Assembly: GCF_027579695.1 (NCBI RefSeq)
Contig: NC_083577.1
Span: forward strand, 29,323,698 to 29,387,697
Length of the DNA stretch: 64,000 bases
Direction: 5' to 3'
Source of the DNA: Neoarius graeffei
Taxonomy: Eukaryota > Chordata > Actinopteri > Siluriformes > Ariidae
The notes beneath the pieces were generated by a model. The model saw only the letters and a program-made list of their open reading frames with translations. It was not told where the DNA came from and did not search any database. The position numbers were made by a program, and so were the translations under genes. Positions 22,078-32,350 of this stretch are shown piece after piece. Position 1 is the first letter of the stretch; each line of letters starts with the position of its first letter.

Positions 22078-22790
22078 GGTTGACATTAGACCGTATCAGC
22101 GGATCATCAGATTAACGTTTTTAAAACGATTAGTGTGCACACAGCAACGCCAATACACGATTCGCGTGCACATAGCAACGCCAATACACGGATACGCTCG
22201 GCTACGCAGGCATCCTACGCTCCAAAATCACTCCGCCCTGAACAGCAAGTGCCCTCTGGAGGTTGCGCACTCCAGCCCTGCGCAGCTCACAGAGCGCGCG
22301 AGTGGAGCGCACAAGCAGTGATTTGGGACTGAGCCGCTGTGTGTGTGTGATCTCAGTGCATGTCGGGCATGCGCGTCACTTACCACTTGCAAGTGGAAGG
22401 ATGGCAAGCCTAAAGACAATCATAACTACATAATGGGCAGTATTTGCATCAGTATTTGCAGTATTTTCATACTTTTGTACTCTTTAATGAAAGGTGATAC
22501 AAGGCGGAAGTCCGCGCCATTTTTCAGCAGTCGCGTCACATGACCAACACCAGCGAATCAGGAAGATGGATGTCACAGTGACGTTGTCCAGTGACGACGC
22601 CAGCTAGAGCTCAGCACAGCGTATCCGCGTATTCTCAATGTTTACACAGCACCGGACCAGACACGATTTGGATTGAATACGTGGATGCTGGCGGATTCCC
22701 GTTTCCCGGCGTTTCCAGGCGTTTTAATGTAAACGGACAGTGCATCCGCGAAGAAAACGAGACCGATATGGTCTAATGTAAACTTGACCT
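22078..22790. mobile_element. TIR element without coding capacity
   Basis: The left end GGTTGACATTAGACCGTATC and the right end, read inward, GGTCAAGTTTACATTAGACC are inverted (one small gap). The interior is relatively GC-rich, with CpG-containing segments and TACACG/ATCCGCG repeats. No target duplication was established. Confidence 0.6.
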
Positions 22791-22794
22791 TATT

Positions 22795-23690
22795 GTCAAG
22801 ATGTCGAGCTGGGAGAGGGATACAAAAATGCCACCGCTACACTTTAACCAAGTGTTAAGTTTAGTGGTATCAGCAGTTATTTTGTCCTTTTATTGATCCT
22901 TTGATCACCATTCTCGATAATTGTTAGTGAGTGATTGACACTTTAGCAAGGCTCATTAAGCCTTTGTTTTATGGCGTTAACACGTATTGTTAATTCGACT
23001 GCGGACTTGATTACTTCTTGTTTGCCTCTGGTGGGAAGAGAAGCGCATGGCTCAGTGTGTATGTAAGCAGGCAAATGACAGATGTAATTGTAGGAGGAGT
23101 GTTTATGTACAAAACAGGCAGGCAAACAATGCAAAAACATAAGACAAAGGCAGGGTCGTGAAATGGGCAATGGTCACGCGAGGCACAAACAGAACGGTGG
23201 AGGCAAAGATGAATGGCAGAGTCCAAATAGACAAAACAAAGTCAAAACCAGAAAGGCAACAAAAGGCTTGGTAACAAGAGACACTAGGTACAGTGTGTAT
23301 ACTTTGCCAAATCTGTGTGTTTAGAGAGTCCTGAAAGTGTGTGCTGTGATTGCGCTCTAATCTGGAACAGGTGCATAGTAATTAGTCCAAATGGTGCTGC
23401 ACTCATGTTGTAATCTTAATCTGTGGCACATGCTCCAAGCACCAACATGCATGGACATGACACAGTGATGATTTTTTTTTTTTGAAGATTCTGAATCATT
23501 GTCACTAAAAGCAGGGGACACAAACTTGGTTCGTTATATGTGAAAGTTCATAGTAAGAGAGTTTGTTTGTTGAAGGGTTGCAGTGTACATCCTTCTGACT
23601 TCTATCCACAGACATTAAGAGAGGAATTAGAAGTTAAGTTTTCCCAAAGAAACAAGATTAGTTAAATCATCAAGGAGCATGACTACCTCT
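22795..23690. other. Unassigned stretch with a probable retroelement tail
   Basis: The segment 23040-23465 (ending GGCACATGCTCCAAGCACCA and CATGGACATGACA) resembles terminal sequence of a fish repeat, but I cannot assign it. No gene was seen. Confidence 0.3.
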
Positions 23691-24441
23691 ATAAAAGCTG
23701 AGCTTTTGGCAGTTTTGTGTTCTGGAGCACACGTGTGCATGCGTGTCTACACTGTGTAAAGAAAAAAAAAAAAAGGACATCAGCCCTGACCCCAGAGAAG
23801 TAACTGTTGTTGCTCATCAATCTGGGAAGGGTTATAAGGCCACCTCCAAGAAGGATTATTTACAAATGGAGAAGCTTCTAGACAGTTGCCAATCTTCCCA
23901 GGAGTAGGGATACCAGCAAATTCAGTCCAAGGTCAGATCATCTGGTACTCGGAGACAAAGAAAAACCCAAGAACTACATCATACAACTACAGGCCTCTGG
24001 AAGAACATTAAATGTTCATGTTCATTACAGAACAATCAGAAAAAGTCAAGTATGGCTTTCATGGAAGGGTGGCGAGGAAAAAGTTCCTTCTCTCCAAAAG
24101 AATGCGAGAGCATGATTTAGGTTTGCAAAATTGCAAATTAACAAACCATAAAAGTTATAGAACAGTATCCTGTGGACTGATGAAGCCAAGGTGGAGATGT
24201 TTGGTCATTATGCAAAGTGCCATTTTTGGTGAAAATGAAAAGACAGCATATTGCCACAAACACCCCATATTGAGGTATTTCACCTGACGTCACAGGGTCA
24301 CATGACGCCCCGGTGTCCGCCATTTTGGACGGCAAGCTACATACTAACGCTGCAGACAGAGAGGGAGAACCAGCTTGGAAAAAAACGTGTTACAGACACC
24401 TAGAATAGATTAATTTGTCAGTAAGCACTCTATAAATAACC

Positions 24442-24617
24442 ATGGTGTTTGCTTGTTGTGCTGTGGGCTGCCACAACAGACAGGGACAGCGTGCAGGATG
24501 CTCCTTTTACCGGTTTCCTACTGACCCAGACAAGAGGGCCAAATGGATTGCAGCTGTGAAGAGACAGATGGGAGCCAACAGAGTACTCCAGACTTTGCAG
24601 TGATCATTTAATTTCAG
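24442..24617 (+). pseudogene. Damaged THAP zinc-finger exon
   Basis: From the ATG the frame reads MVFACCAVGCHNRQGQRAGC and SFYRFPTDPDKRAKWIAAVK. This shows the first Cys pair, the FYRFP motif and the invariant Trp of a THAP domain. Just before the second metal-binding pair the frame slips; in the next frame the codons for Cys-Ser-Asp-His follow (about 24597-24608). The loss of some bases between GANR and CSDH breaks the domain. A good splice-donor sequence CAG|GTTAGT sits at 24615-24623, suggesting that this was the first coding exon. No downstream catalytic exon was identified within the element. Confidence 0.75.
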
Positions 24618-24767
24618 GTTAGTTTATCAGTCAACGCAATTTTGATAAAATATATAGCAAAAAGTAAATGGGTCAGTGTTTGTTAACCCATCTGAGCAGT
24701 GAAACAAGGCAGTGTTAATTTGTCTAGGGTTGCATGTAGCAGACATTTTGTTCTCCTGTTTGTCATG

Positions 24768-25125
24768 TATTATTTTCCTTTTGATGAATAAAGTTTATAA
24801 ATACTACTTATATCATGTCATAGCCGGAGCTCGCTAGCGCACCGGGGAGCTCGCTAGCGCGCCGGGGAGCTCGCTGGCGCACTCGGGCGCCGGAGCTAGC
24901 TGGCGCGCCAGGGAGCTCGCTGGCGCGCCGGGGAGCTCGCTAGCACGCCGGGGGAGCTCGCTAGCGCGCTCGGGCGCCGGAGCTCGCTGGCGCGCCAGGG
25001 AGCTCGCTAGCGCGCTCGGGCGCCGGGGAGCTCGCTGGCGCGCCGGGGGAGCTCGCTAGCGCGCTCCGGCTATGACATGATATAAGTAGTATTTATAAAC
25101 TTTATTCATCAAAAGGAAAATAATA
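24768..25125. repeat. 63-bp perfect inverted repeat enclosing a GC-rich tandem array
   Basis: The arms 24768-24830 and 25063-25125 are exact reverse complements by my reading (left arm begins TATTATTTTCCTTTTGATGA). Between them, about 11 units of a 19-28-bp repeat with core GGAGCTCGCTAGCGCGCC fill 24826-25070. The units are themselves nearly self-complementary (GAGCTC, GCTAGC, GGCGCGCC). The arms are AT-rich and contain AATAAA, in sharp contrast with the core. Confidence 0.93.
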
Positions 25126-26099
25126 TTCTATTCAATATTCTATTCTAATCGCCCAAACCTGTGTATGGCGATGGGTCAGTGAACAATCCTGGTGGAAGCA
25201 GGTAAATGTCATTCTCTAAGCCTGCTAACCTCAATTTTTGCAAATACCTCTCCCTCTGCTCGCCCTGTAAATGCCCTACGTCACTGGATAGTGAAGGTGT
25301 TTTCTGAATCTCGCTCCTTTTTCTTTTATGTTTTTCGTTTGTCGCCTTCCTCGCATTCAAACTGATTCGAGCCGTGCCGTCCAAAATGGCAGCATCACAT
25401 GACTTGGTCACGTGGGTGAAATACCTCAATACCAACTGTCAAGCACAGTGATGGAGGGCTGATGATTTAGACATGGTTTGCAGTTAGAGGGCCTGGGAAA
25501 CTTGCATTCGGACAACAATGAACTCCATTTTATACCAGAATATTACTGGGACAAATATGAGGTCATCTGTCCAGCAGCTTAAACTGGGCTGAAATTGGGT
25601 TATGAACAAGGACAATGATCCAAGTACACCAACAAATCAACATCTAAATGACTAAAGAATATAAAAATTAAGGTGTTGGAATGGCCAAGTCAAAGTCCAA
25701 CCCTCAACCCTATTAAAATGCTGTGGCAGGATCTTAGAGCTGCGCATAAGCAAACATTAATGCCCTCAAACTGAAGCGATGTTGGACAGAAGAATGAGTC
25801 AAAATGTCTTCAGAATGATAAGAGAGACTGATAAACTACTTCAGAAAAATGATTACTTCAAGTTATTGTTGCTAAAGGTGGTTTTAAATGTTACTGAATA
25901 AAAGGGCATACTTGTACTTTCCCAGCTGGTTTCTGAATATTGGTTTATTTTTTAGAAAAAAAAAAAAAAGCCTAAACCCTTAGGTTGGTTGGTTGTTTAT
26001 AGAAGTTGGTAAAGACCACACAATTTTTATTTAGGCCCTGGTAACTAAAAACATACAACTGAAAGAGGGTGTACTTTCTTTTCCCCATGACTATGTTGT

Positions 26100-26408
26100 A
26101 ACAGTGATTTTTTTCACCAATTTTTCCTCTCCGTTTCCTCTATTTGAACACAAAAATAAAGAAACTGATGTCCTTTACCTCTGGAAGTTACAAAGTGATG
26201 ACACTGGAGAATCCTTACAAAAACAACCCCACCAACCAACCTATCTCTGGAAAACTTTACCATCCCAACGTCAATTTTAAAAACCCGTTTAAAAATCATG
26301 ACAGAAGCAATAAAATGTTTGAACAAGTGCAAGCAGCCAGGGCTACTGTTATAGAAAATGAATCAACTCCTTCAACTACTTTAGATTCAACTTCAACAAA
26401 CCATATTA
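26100..26408. other. Unassigned stretch
   Basis: The open frame 26144-26473 runs into a SINE and shows no known domain. Confidence 0.3.
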
Positions 26409-26409
26409 C

Positions 26410-26566
26410 ACGGGCAGCACAGTGGTGTAATGGTCATCACTGTCGCCTCACAGCAAGAAGGTTCCGGGTTTGAACCTTGCGGCCAACAGGGGCCTTCCTG
26501 TGTGGAGTTTGCATGTTCTCCCCGTGTCTGCGTGGGTTTCCTCCACAGTTCAAAGACATGCAGATT
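26410..26566 (+). mobile_element. SINE-A head fragment
   Basis: It starts GGGCAGCACAGTGGTGTAAT and ends after CAAAGACATGCAG. The 3' half is missing and CGs have decayed, indicating an old copy. Confidence 0.85.
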
Positions 26567-26839
26567 GTACAATGGGGCCACTGTAATTGGCGCAAGCTGT
26601 AGTGGTTCCAAGCCATATGTACATATATATAGATCTTGCTATGGCCAAAAAAAAAAAAGCTAAAGCTATTAGCTTTTCCCACCGACAAAGTGCTGGTGTT
26701 GAAATGGGTCTCTTCAATTTCCACTCCAGAACAACTTTTTGTTTATGTTGCCAAAACTGAAGTTGTCTTCATAACTATCATTAAAATTAGATGTCAGATT
26801 TGTTGGAGTTGAATGAAAATTATTACAGAAAAGCATTCA

Positions 26840-26962
26840 TCCTGAGATGGTGAGTTCGAATCCCAACGATGCCATGGTCATCCTTGACCAGGAGTCAAGG
26901 AAGCAAAATTGGCCTTGCTCTCTCTCTCTCGGGTGTCAATCACAGCAACTAGCCAATTGTGA
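26840..26962 (+). repeat. tRNA-related SINE fragment (third type)
   Basis: It contains GTGAGTTCGAATCCCAACGA (B-box-like), CATGGTCATCCTTGACCAGG and AAAATTGGCCTTGCTCTCTC, a block familiar from fish SINEs. The head is truncated. Confidence 0.6.
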
Positions 26963-26964
26963 AC

Positions 26965-27160
26965 GTCTGTGAACTTGTGGCCTAATGGTTAGAGAAGCAG
27001 CTTTGGGACCAAACGGTCGCTGGTTTGATTCCCTGGACCAGCAGGACTGGCTGACGTGCCCTTGAGCAAGGCACCTAACCGTGGCAAGACTGGTGGCGTA
27101 TGCTGATGTGATCATCAGTTCCAGTGGTGCCCGACCGAAACGAACAAAACAAAAGGTGAG
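26965..27160 (+). mobile_element. SINE-V (tRNA-headed SINE), copy 1
   Basis: The head TTGTGGCCTAATGGTTAGAG carries an A box, and GGTTTGATTCCC a B box. The body is CCCTTGAGCAAGGCACCTAA. The same family is found at 38685-38870, 48700-48815 and 51235-51415. Confidence 0.8.
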
Positions 27161-27505
27161 CTCGTATGCAGAAGAGGGTAGATAGCACCTTGGGTTCAAG
27201 ACAAAAGAACATGCTTGACTTCACCCTCCTTAGTTGGTAGCTGTTGTATAATAGAAGAGATCTGACTGATGGGTATGAATCAGCAAAGACCAAATTAGAG
27301 AGAAAATGGAAGGGAGGGGGGAAAAAAAGTGTCAAATAAAATACTGCAAAGTGAAGCAGAGAAACAAGCAACCATTTTACTGCCAACTGCATTTGAAGTA
27401 AATAGTATAGAAAACATAAATAATGGGAATAGTAAGGTTAATGTGTTGCTTCCGTCAAGAAGCAACACACTCAGTTGGCTAAGAACAAGAAGTCATGGTC
27501 ATCAC

Positions 27506-27925
27506 TATCCCCCACCACGAACATTTTATGAAGATCTCTTAACACTCACGACCTTATAAGCCCATTGCTTTAATATTGACTTATGATGTCGTAAGTGCTA
27601 TGACACCTTCATAAAACACTACCCAGCTTTTTTCAGTAGTATAAGCATGCAACATTTCATTGATGCAGCTTATGTAGTTTGAGAAAACTTGTCCAGATTG
27701 AGTCCAAAGTCCAATAACGAAAATCAAGGGCCATAACTCTGGAAAAAAATAATTTCTCGTAAATGATTTTCGAACTCAACTTAGATCATGAATAGTAATA
27801 CGAGCACGCAAAGTTTCATTGATGCAGCTTATGTAGTTTCTTGTCCAGATTGAAATGGCCCGATGGACAGAAGGACTGACAGACTCCATTCCTATATCCC
27901 ACTGCGCACTTCGTGGCGGGGGATA
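27506..27925. mobile_element. Small TIR element with CATAACTCTGG motif
   Basis: The ends TATCCCCCACCACGAA and (inverted) TATCCCCCGCCACGAA match at 15 of 16 positions. Inside is TCAAGGGCCATAACTCTGG (about 27726), the same motif that is tandemly repeated at 48972-51092. Two CATTGATGCAGCTTATGTAG blocks (about 27658 and 27818) are spaced about 160 bp. Confidence 0.75.
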
Positions 27926-27929
27926 ATAA

Positions 27930-28272
27930 AAAATGGCCAGCTGTCTTAGGTCTTGTAGAAATGCAGGTCTTAGATAGTTCAGACAGTGTTTAAGTGGTAA
28001 AAAGTTAACTAGCAGGTGGACATTCTCCTGGGGAATGGTGGTCTAAGTGAAACAATCAGAAAAGCCAGCAGGGGCTTCTGAGAAAGCTGGAACTCTCAGC
28101 AGCAAAGCAGGCCAATAGGTTTTCACCAGTGTGCTCTGGAAAATGTGCCTACCCTAAGCATAATCTGATTATAGCTGCTGGAACAAAGTGCTCTGCAAAC
28201 AAATACTAACTTTTAGACATTGTTTAAATCTTTAAAAAATAAAAAAAACAACCAAGTTTGGGAGTAATGTAT
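27930..28272. other. Unassigned stretch
   Basis: Nothing recognised. Confidence 0.3.
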
Positions 28273-28278
28273 ATCTGG

Positions 28279-28942
28279 GGTCCGTGTACTTTTTCCATTC
28301 ATTCATTATTCTATTTTGGAAGCGACATGAGAAATGAAAAAGGACTCGTTTATGAATTTTTACACTTGTGTATGACTTGTGAAATGGAATCCAGAGCCAT
28401 GTTTTGATGTATTTTTAGTTATTGAAAATGAGTCATTGAACAGCAGAAAAAGGGAAAAAGCAATTTTGAAAAATGCCGTTCTGAATTGCGTTTTAGTTTA
28501 TTTAGAACTTAGGTTTTGGGTGACCTGGAAGCCTAAGCTTGTGGGCGGGTTGGGAGTGTTATGGTTTGTTTATTCTCATCCGCATGACATGGCATCTTTG
28601 GAGGCATATTCCGACTTAATTTGCGAAATGTTGCGAAGGCATGCTACGCATGCAGATATTTCACAGCACCTCAAAGACATTGGTGCAGGACATGGCTGTT
28701 ATATAGGATCTGTCAAATGAAATTCAATAAAGGAATAAATGAATATTACAAAATAAGAAAACGATCAGAAATGTTGTCCACTTTTCTAATACTACTATTT
28801 GATGATGGCCATACATTTCGAAAACAAAATGTAGCCATTTCTGCTTGTATTGTTTTAAATAAAACACCAAGCTGCACCCTTTTTTAAATTTCATCTTTCA
28901 TTCCAAAATAGAAGAATGAATGAACGAAAAAGTACACGGATC
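28279..28942 (+). mobile_element. TIR element with unknown 113-residue frame
   Basis: The left end GGTCCGTGTACTTTTTCCAT and the right end (read inward) GATCCGTGTACTTTTTCGTT pair for about 42 positions with few mismatches. The 6-bp repeats ATCTGG at 28273-28278 and 28943-28948 are a likely target duplication. The size, 664 bp, suggests a deletion derivative. Confidence 0.8.
28379..28720 (+). CDS. Unrecognised 113-residue frame inside a TIR element
   Basis: The frame runs uninterrupted from MKWNPEPCFDVFL to YIGSVK. The C-terminal part, from MASLEAYSDLICEMLRRHAT through ADISQHLKDIGAGHG, is helical in character and could be a helix-turn-helix DNA-binding segment, which would suit an N-terminal part of a transposase. 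AATAAA follows at 28722. I do not recognise the family and see no catalytic motif. It may be a truncated first exon or chance. Confidence 0.35.
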   Translation: MKWNPEPCFDVFLVIENESLNSRKREKAILKNAVLNCVLVYLELRFWVTWKPKLVGGLGVLWFVYSHPHDMASLEAYSDLICEMLRRHATHADISQHLKDIGAGHGCYIGSVK

Positions 28943-29261
28943 ATCTGGGTTGAAGCTTTGGTTCTGCAGAGGGTAGAAGGAAAATGGAAAATGGACATTG
29001 CAAGCATATTTTCTTTTGAATCTTCATTTTTTTTTCTTCATGTCTGTGTGTGTGGGAATCCCAAAATACCAATTTTCCCAAATAAAGCTGTGTCAATGTC
29101 AATAAGTGAAAGAATATTGCAAGGAGTCATACAATGTGTTGTGTACTTTAGTTTCAAGTTGTCTCATCGTTGAAAAAACAAACAAAAAAAACCCCTCGTC
29201 CTCCACAGAATTTAAAAAAAAAAAAGCCATGAACAACAATCAGTGTTGCACCAACAGAAAA

Positions 29262-29478
29262 AGCCACCTTTATGTGTCACATGTACATTACCGTCTGATG
29301 AAAAATTATCTTCAAATATCCCAGTTTGTCAGGAAGTTGGGATCAGAACACAGGGTCAGCCATGGAGCCCCTGGAGCAGATATTGTTAAGGGCCTTGTTC
29401 AAGGGCCCAACAATGGCAGCTTGGCAGTGCTGGGGTTGAACCCTGATCTCCTGATCAGTAACCCAGAGCATTAATAGA
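29262..29478 (+). repeat. Dispersed fish repeat
   Basis: The block GCCACCTTTATGTGTCACAT ... GGGCCTTGTTCAAGGGCCCA ... GCAGTGCTGGGGTTGAACCC is a common repeat body in fish genomes and resembles the left part of 4625-4810. Confidence 0.6.
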
Positions 29479-29479
29479 T

Positions 29480-31140
29480 TAATTAAATAAGCCATGAACC
29501 CTCTGGCTATGCTTCATGGACCCCACTCTGAGAACCAACACCCTACTACTGCAAGAAAGGCCAATTCCTGACCATGAAGCAGCATGGAGCACTGGAGGGC
29601 CAAATGTAACACATCCTACCACTAATACTACTAACAGTGTTTTGGGATTGCTGCTAGATGGTGTCTTGAAATAATATCCTGCTTAACTCATCATGGGGAG
29701 TTAAATTTTGATAACCAAAGCAGAGCTCTATAAAAGGTGCTAGAAGAACCAGACATGCAGGCAGGGATAAAATCCTGAAACCAGGACATAAACGTGAAAT
29801 ATGAAACATACCCCAGGAAACAAGGAAAGATGCTGATATGAAGAAAAATAAAGCAGCATTCCAATTGAAATACATTTGAGGTCCAGGGTATTAGATTGCT
29901 GCCGACATGTTAGAGAGAAACGGCACATGAATCAAAGAGCTCATATATCTGACATTTGACGCAAAAGGTACAAAATGCTTTACTGCTGAACCATTTACAA
30001 TATCCAACAAGAACAAGGGTAGGAAAGAGCACGGAGCTGGAAAGCTGGCAAACAAAAACAGACAGATGGAGCAAAGAAACATCACCACAGCCTCTCTCTT
30101 CTCCAATGATCTGCCGCTTTGTGTTGGGAAAAGATAAACGATTTGGAACAGCGTGGAACATATTCCCTGAAGAAAACTGGCGACAACACCAAGACGACCA
30201 ATAAAGAGTGTTGAAGCATAGGATTCAGTGGGTGACAGCGAGGCAAATTTGTAAGATCCTTAAAGGAAAACAAAAAGAGTTTGAGTGAGAGAGACAGAGA
30301 GAGAGCGTGAGAGAGATTTCATGGGATAAGCCAAAGGCAGGCGCTGTTTGGAAAGAAATGGGATCCTAGGGTCCAGTATAACCCGGATTGATTTTTCCCC
30401 TCCTTCTCCCCTTGCAGTGATTATGACTCCTCCTGTGCTACTGTTCACCATTTTGCTGCAGTGCCTGCAGGAGAAACGCTCCCAAAAATCAATGACTAAG
30501 AGGTCCTGATAGCTTTCGGGGAAACAGCTACATAATAAACACTATTTGTACAGATCATGACGAAGAACCATGTAGTGAAGGCTCCTGGTAGTCCAACCTG
30601 TCAACTTTGAAAGTTTGAGGTCTGCATTCAGTGAGGTAAAGTTGGAGGTCGGAAGCGTGCATTATTGTGTACTTGGGTGATCATCACTCTCACTCACAGC
30701 CACTTTATGGTTTGCGGTGTCTTTCAACCTTTCTTCAGCAGAGTGCCAACCAATTACCAGTGCTGTGCTCTGGAATGAGGATCGATTTCACCCCTCTCGG
30801 GGGCGTCTGTTTCTAAAGAGGTGAACTGGCCCACTGGGTTGGACATGCGCTTCAAAATGCCAACGTTTACACCCGCATGACCCACTCTGGGATTTCCAAG
30901 TACTCCCCCAGTCCCTGTGGCTGTCTGTAGAACCCAGATGCGGTAGCACTTTGGCTTCACTTGTAATGAGCTGGATGGCAGTCAAACAAATCTTTGCACA
31001 ATACATTTCTTTAATATTGTTACATGAACACAGCTAGGCCTTTTTCGAAACCAGAAGATGCTACATCTATAGTGAAGTCAGCACTCTTTGGACAGGAAGT
31101 TCAGCTCTGAATTTTATTTATTGCGGTATCAGTGAAAAAC
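29480..31140. other. Intergenic stretch without recognised gene
   Basis: Open frames on both strands around 29654-30273 and 30754-31006 have no known domain. A GA-rich tract lies at 30288-30315. No repeat family was recognised. Confidence 0.4.
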
Positions 31141-31157
31141 ACAGTGAGCACAGGTTC

Positions 31158-31159
<2 letters not shown>

Positions 31160-31194
<35 letters not shown>

Positions 31195-31738
31195 TTAGAT
31201 TTATATAGCGCCTTTCAAGAAACCCAAGGACGCTTTACAATTATAGACAAGGGGAAAAAAATAAATAAATAATAAAAAGTAAAAAGTCCACCAAGTAGGG
31301 GTCAGGATGCAATTCCCGTGGTGTAGCAGCCACAGTCCCACCAAAAGGTGCACGAAAACAAGTCCCACATCTCCAGCACCGCCGCTGTGACGCCACCAGC
31401 AACATCGCTCAAACACCACGCCATGGAGCCACAAAGCGAGCACAGAAGCACCGCCACGCAGAACGCTGGTGTGTCCCAAACCGCCTGCACAGCCGTCGCG
31501 ACACCACCGAGCAACATCGCTCGGAACATCACACCAAGCACTAAAGGACAGAGCGCTGGACAACCATGATGTAAAATGAGCACCAGGCTCACTGCAGCCC
31601 ATAACTGGGAGCGCAGGCATCACCCACAGCGAACCAAGGCCTGGAGGGAACCGACGCCCAAAACTGGGTCCAGAGCTACACCACAACTGGCGGACAAAAC
31701 ACTCAAACAAACCTCAAACTACACAAACACACAGAAAA

Positions 31739-31770
<32 letters not shown>

Positions 31771-31850
31771 GCTCTGGTGAGAAGCGGCAACCAGAACGCG
31801 CACGACGTACTCTCAACCGGAAACGGAAACGAAAAAAAAAGAAAGTTCGT
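31160..31850 (-). mobile_element. Retroposon with (TTA)n tail, minus strand
   Basis: On the minus strand the 3' end is GAAAGGCGCTATATAAATCT followed by a TTA-repeat tail (31160-31194 on plus). This is the widespread fish LINE/SINE 3' terminus with GCGCTATATAAA. The body up to about 31730 is GC-richer and carries frames without known domains (for example 31710-31201). An A29-type run at 31745-31770 marks the other side. Confidence 0.6.
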
Positions 31851-31954
31851 TGAAATTAGATTGAAAAATGTGCATGTTCTCCATGGTAGCCTCCGATTCT
31901 GACTGACAGGAATGAAATCCGAAGTGCTTTTCTGCAGTTATCGCATATCCACCT

Positions 31955-32350
31955 CAAGATCCGACATCAGTCGTGTATTCAGAGATGCTTTTCTGTACAC
32001 AATGGTTATAAAGAGTGGTTATTTACTTGAGCCATCATAGCTCGAGCCAGTCTCACCATTCACCTTTGACTGCGCTCATCAACAAGGTGTTTCGGCCCAT
32101 AGCACCACCGCTGACGGGATTTTTTTTTTGTACCATTCTGTGTTAACAGTAGAGATTGTTGTGTGTGGAAATCCCAGGAGATTTTCCAGCGATTTTGGAA
32201 ATACTCAAACCAGCACATCTGGCACCAACAATAGGCCTATCAGACGCTCGCTGGCCGTGCTGTGAAAACTGTTCATGCAGACGCTCATCTAAGTTTCCAA
32301 ATCCGTCATTGCTTAACGCTTGAATATTTTCTATCATTAAAAAGCTCATC
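31955..32350 (+). repeat. TIR-element family E, diverged copy
   Basis: AGAGATGCTTTTCTGTACAC, TCATCAACAAGGTGTTTC and GGAAATACTCAAACCAGCAC align with the copies at 2325 and 36872. The ends are eroded. Confidence 0.65.

Larger units (their letters stand above)
24276..25433 (+). mobile_element. THAP-domain TIR element inserted in family D, with internal hairpin
   Basis: The left end TATTGAGGTATTTCACCTGA and right end (read inward) TATTGAGGTATTTCACCCAC match, and similarity extends about 70 bp to a shared CCATTTTGGACGGC block (24324-24337; reverse complement near 25381-25394). The exon 24442-24617 encodes a damaged THAP finger. A 358-bp foldback structure (24768-25125) occupies the centre. The superfamily is uncertain: P, ISL2EU/IS4EU and Kolobok elements all carry THAP domains. 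Confidence 0.75.
23700..26095 (+). mobile_element. Degenerate Tc1-like family D element split by a THAP element
   Basis: The two halves, 23780-24270 and 25434-25900, together resemble an eroded Tc1 transposase gene. Evidence includes a VTVVAHQSGKGYKAT-like start (23805-23845), GFHGRVARKK (24055-24080), a WTDEAKVEMFG-like block near 24170-24200, a DNDPS-like block (25608-25625) and a [18 protein letters not shown] block (25680-25715). The right end carries GAAAGAGGGTGTACTTTCTT before 26095. It is full of frameshifts and stops. Confidence 0.65.

Noticed and set aside
22228..22332. CpG-rich segment as a promoter island
   Set aside because: It lies inside a TIR element (22078-22790) and no gene start follows.
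24840..25062. CRISPR-like array of regular repeats
   Set aside because: The units are contiguous without unique spacers and lie in a vertebrate transposon; it is a tandem array in a hairpin loop.
30754..31006. Possible host exon on the minus strand
   Set aside because: No family resemblance and no supported splice pair; left as unassigned.
31201..31710. 169-residue minus-strand frame, Trp- and Cys-rich
   Set aside because: It lies in a retroposon body ending in the GCGCTATATAAATC 3' terminus; composition is driven by GC content and no domain is seen.
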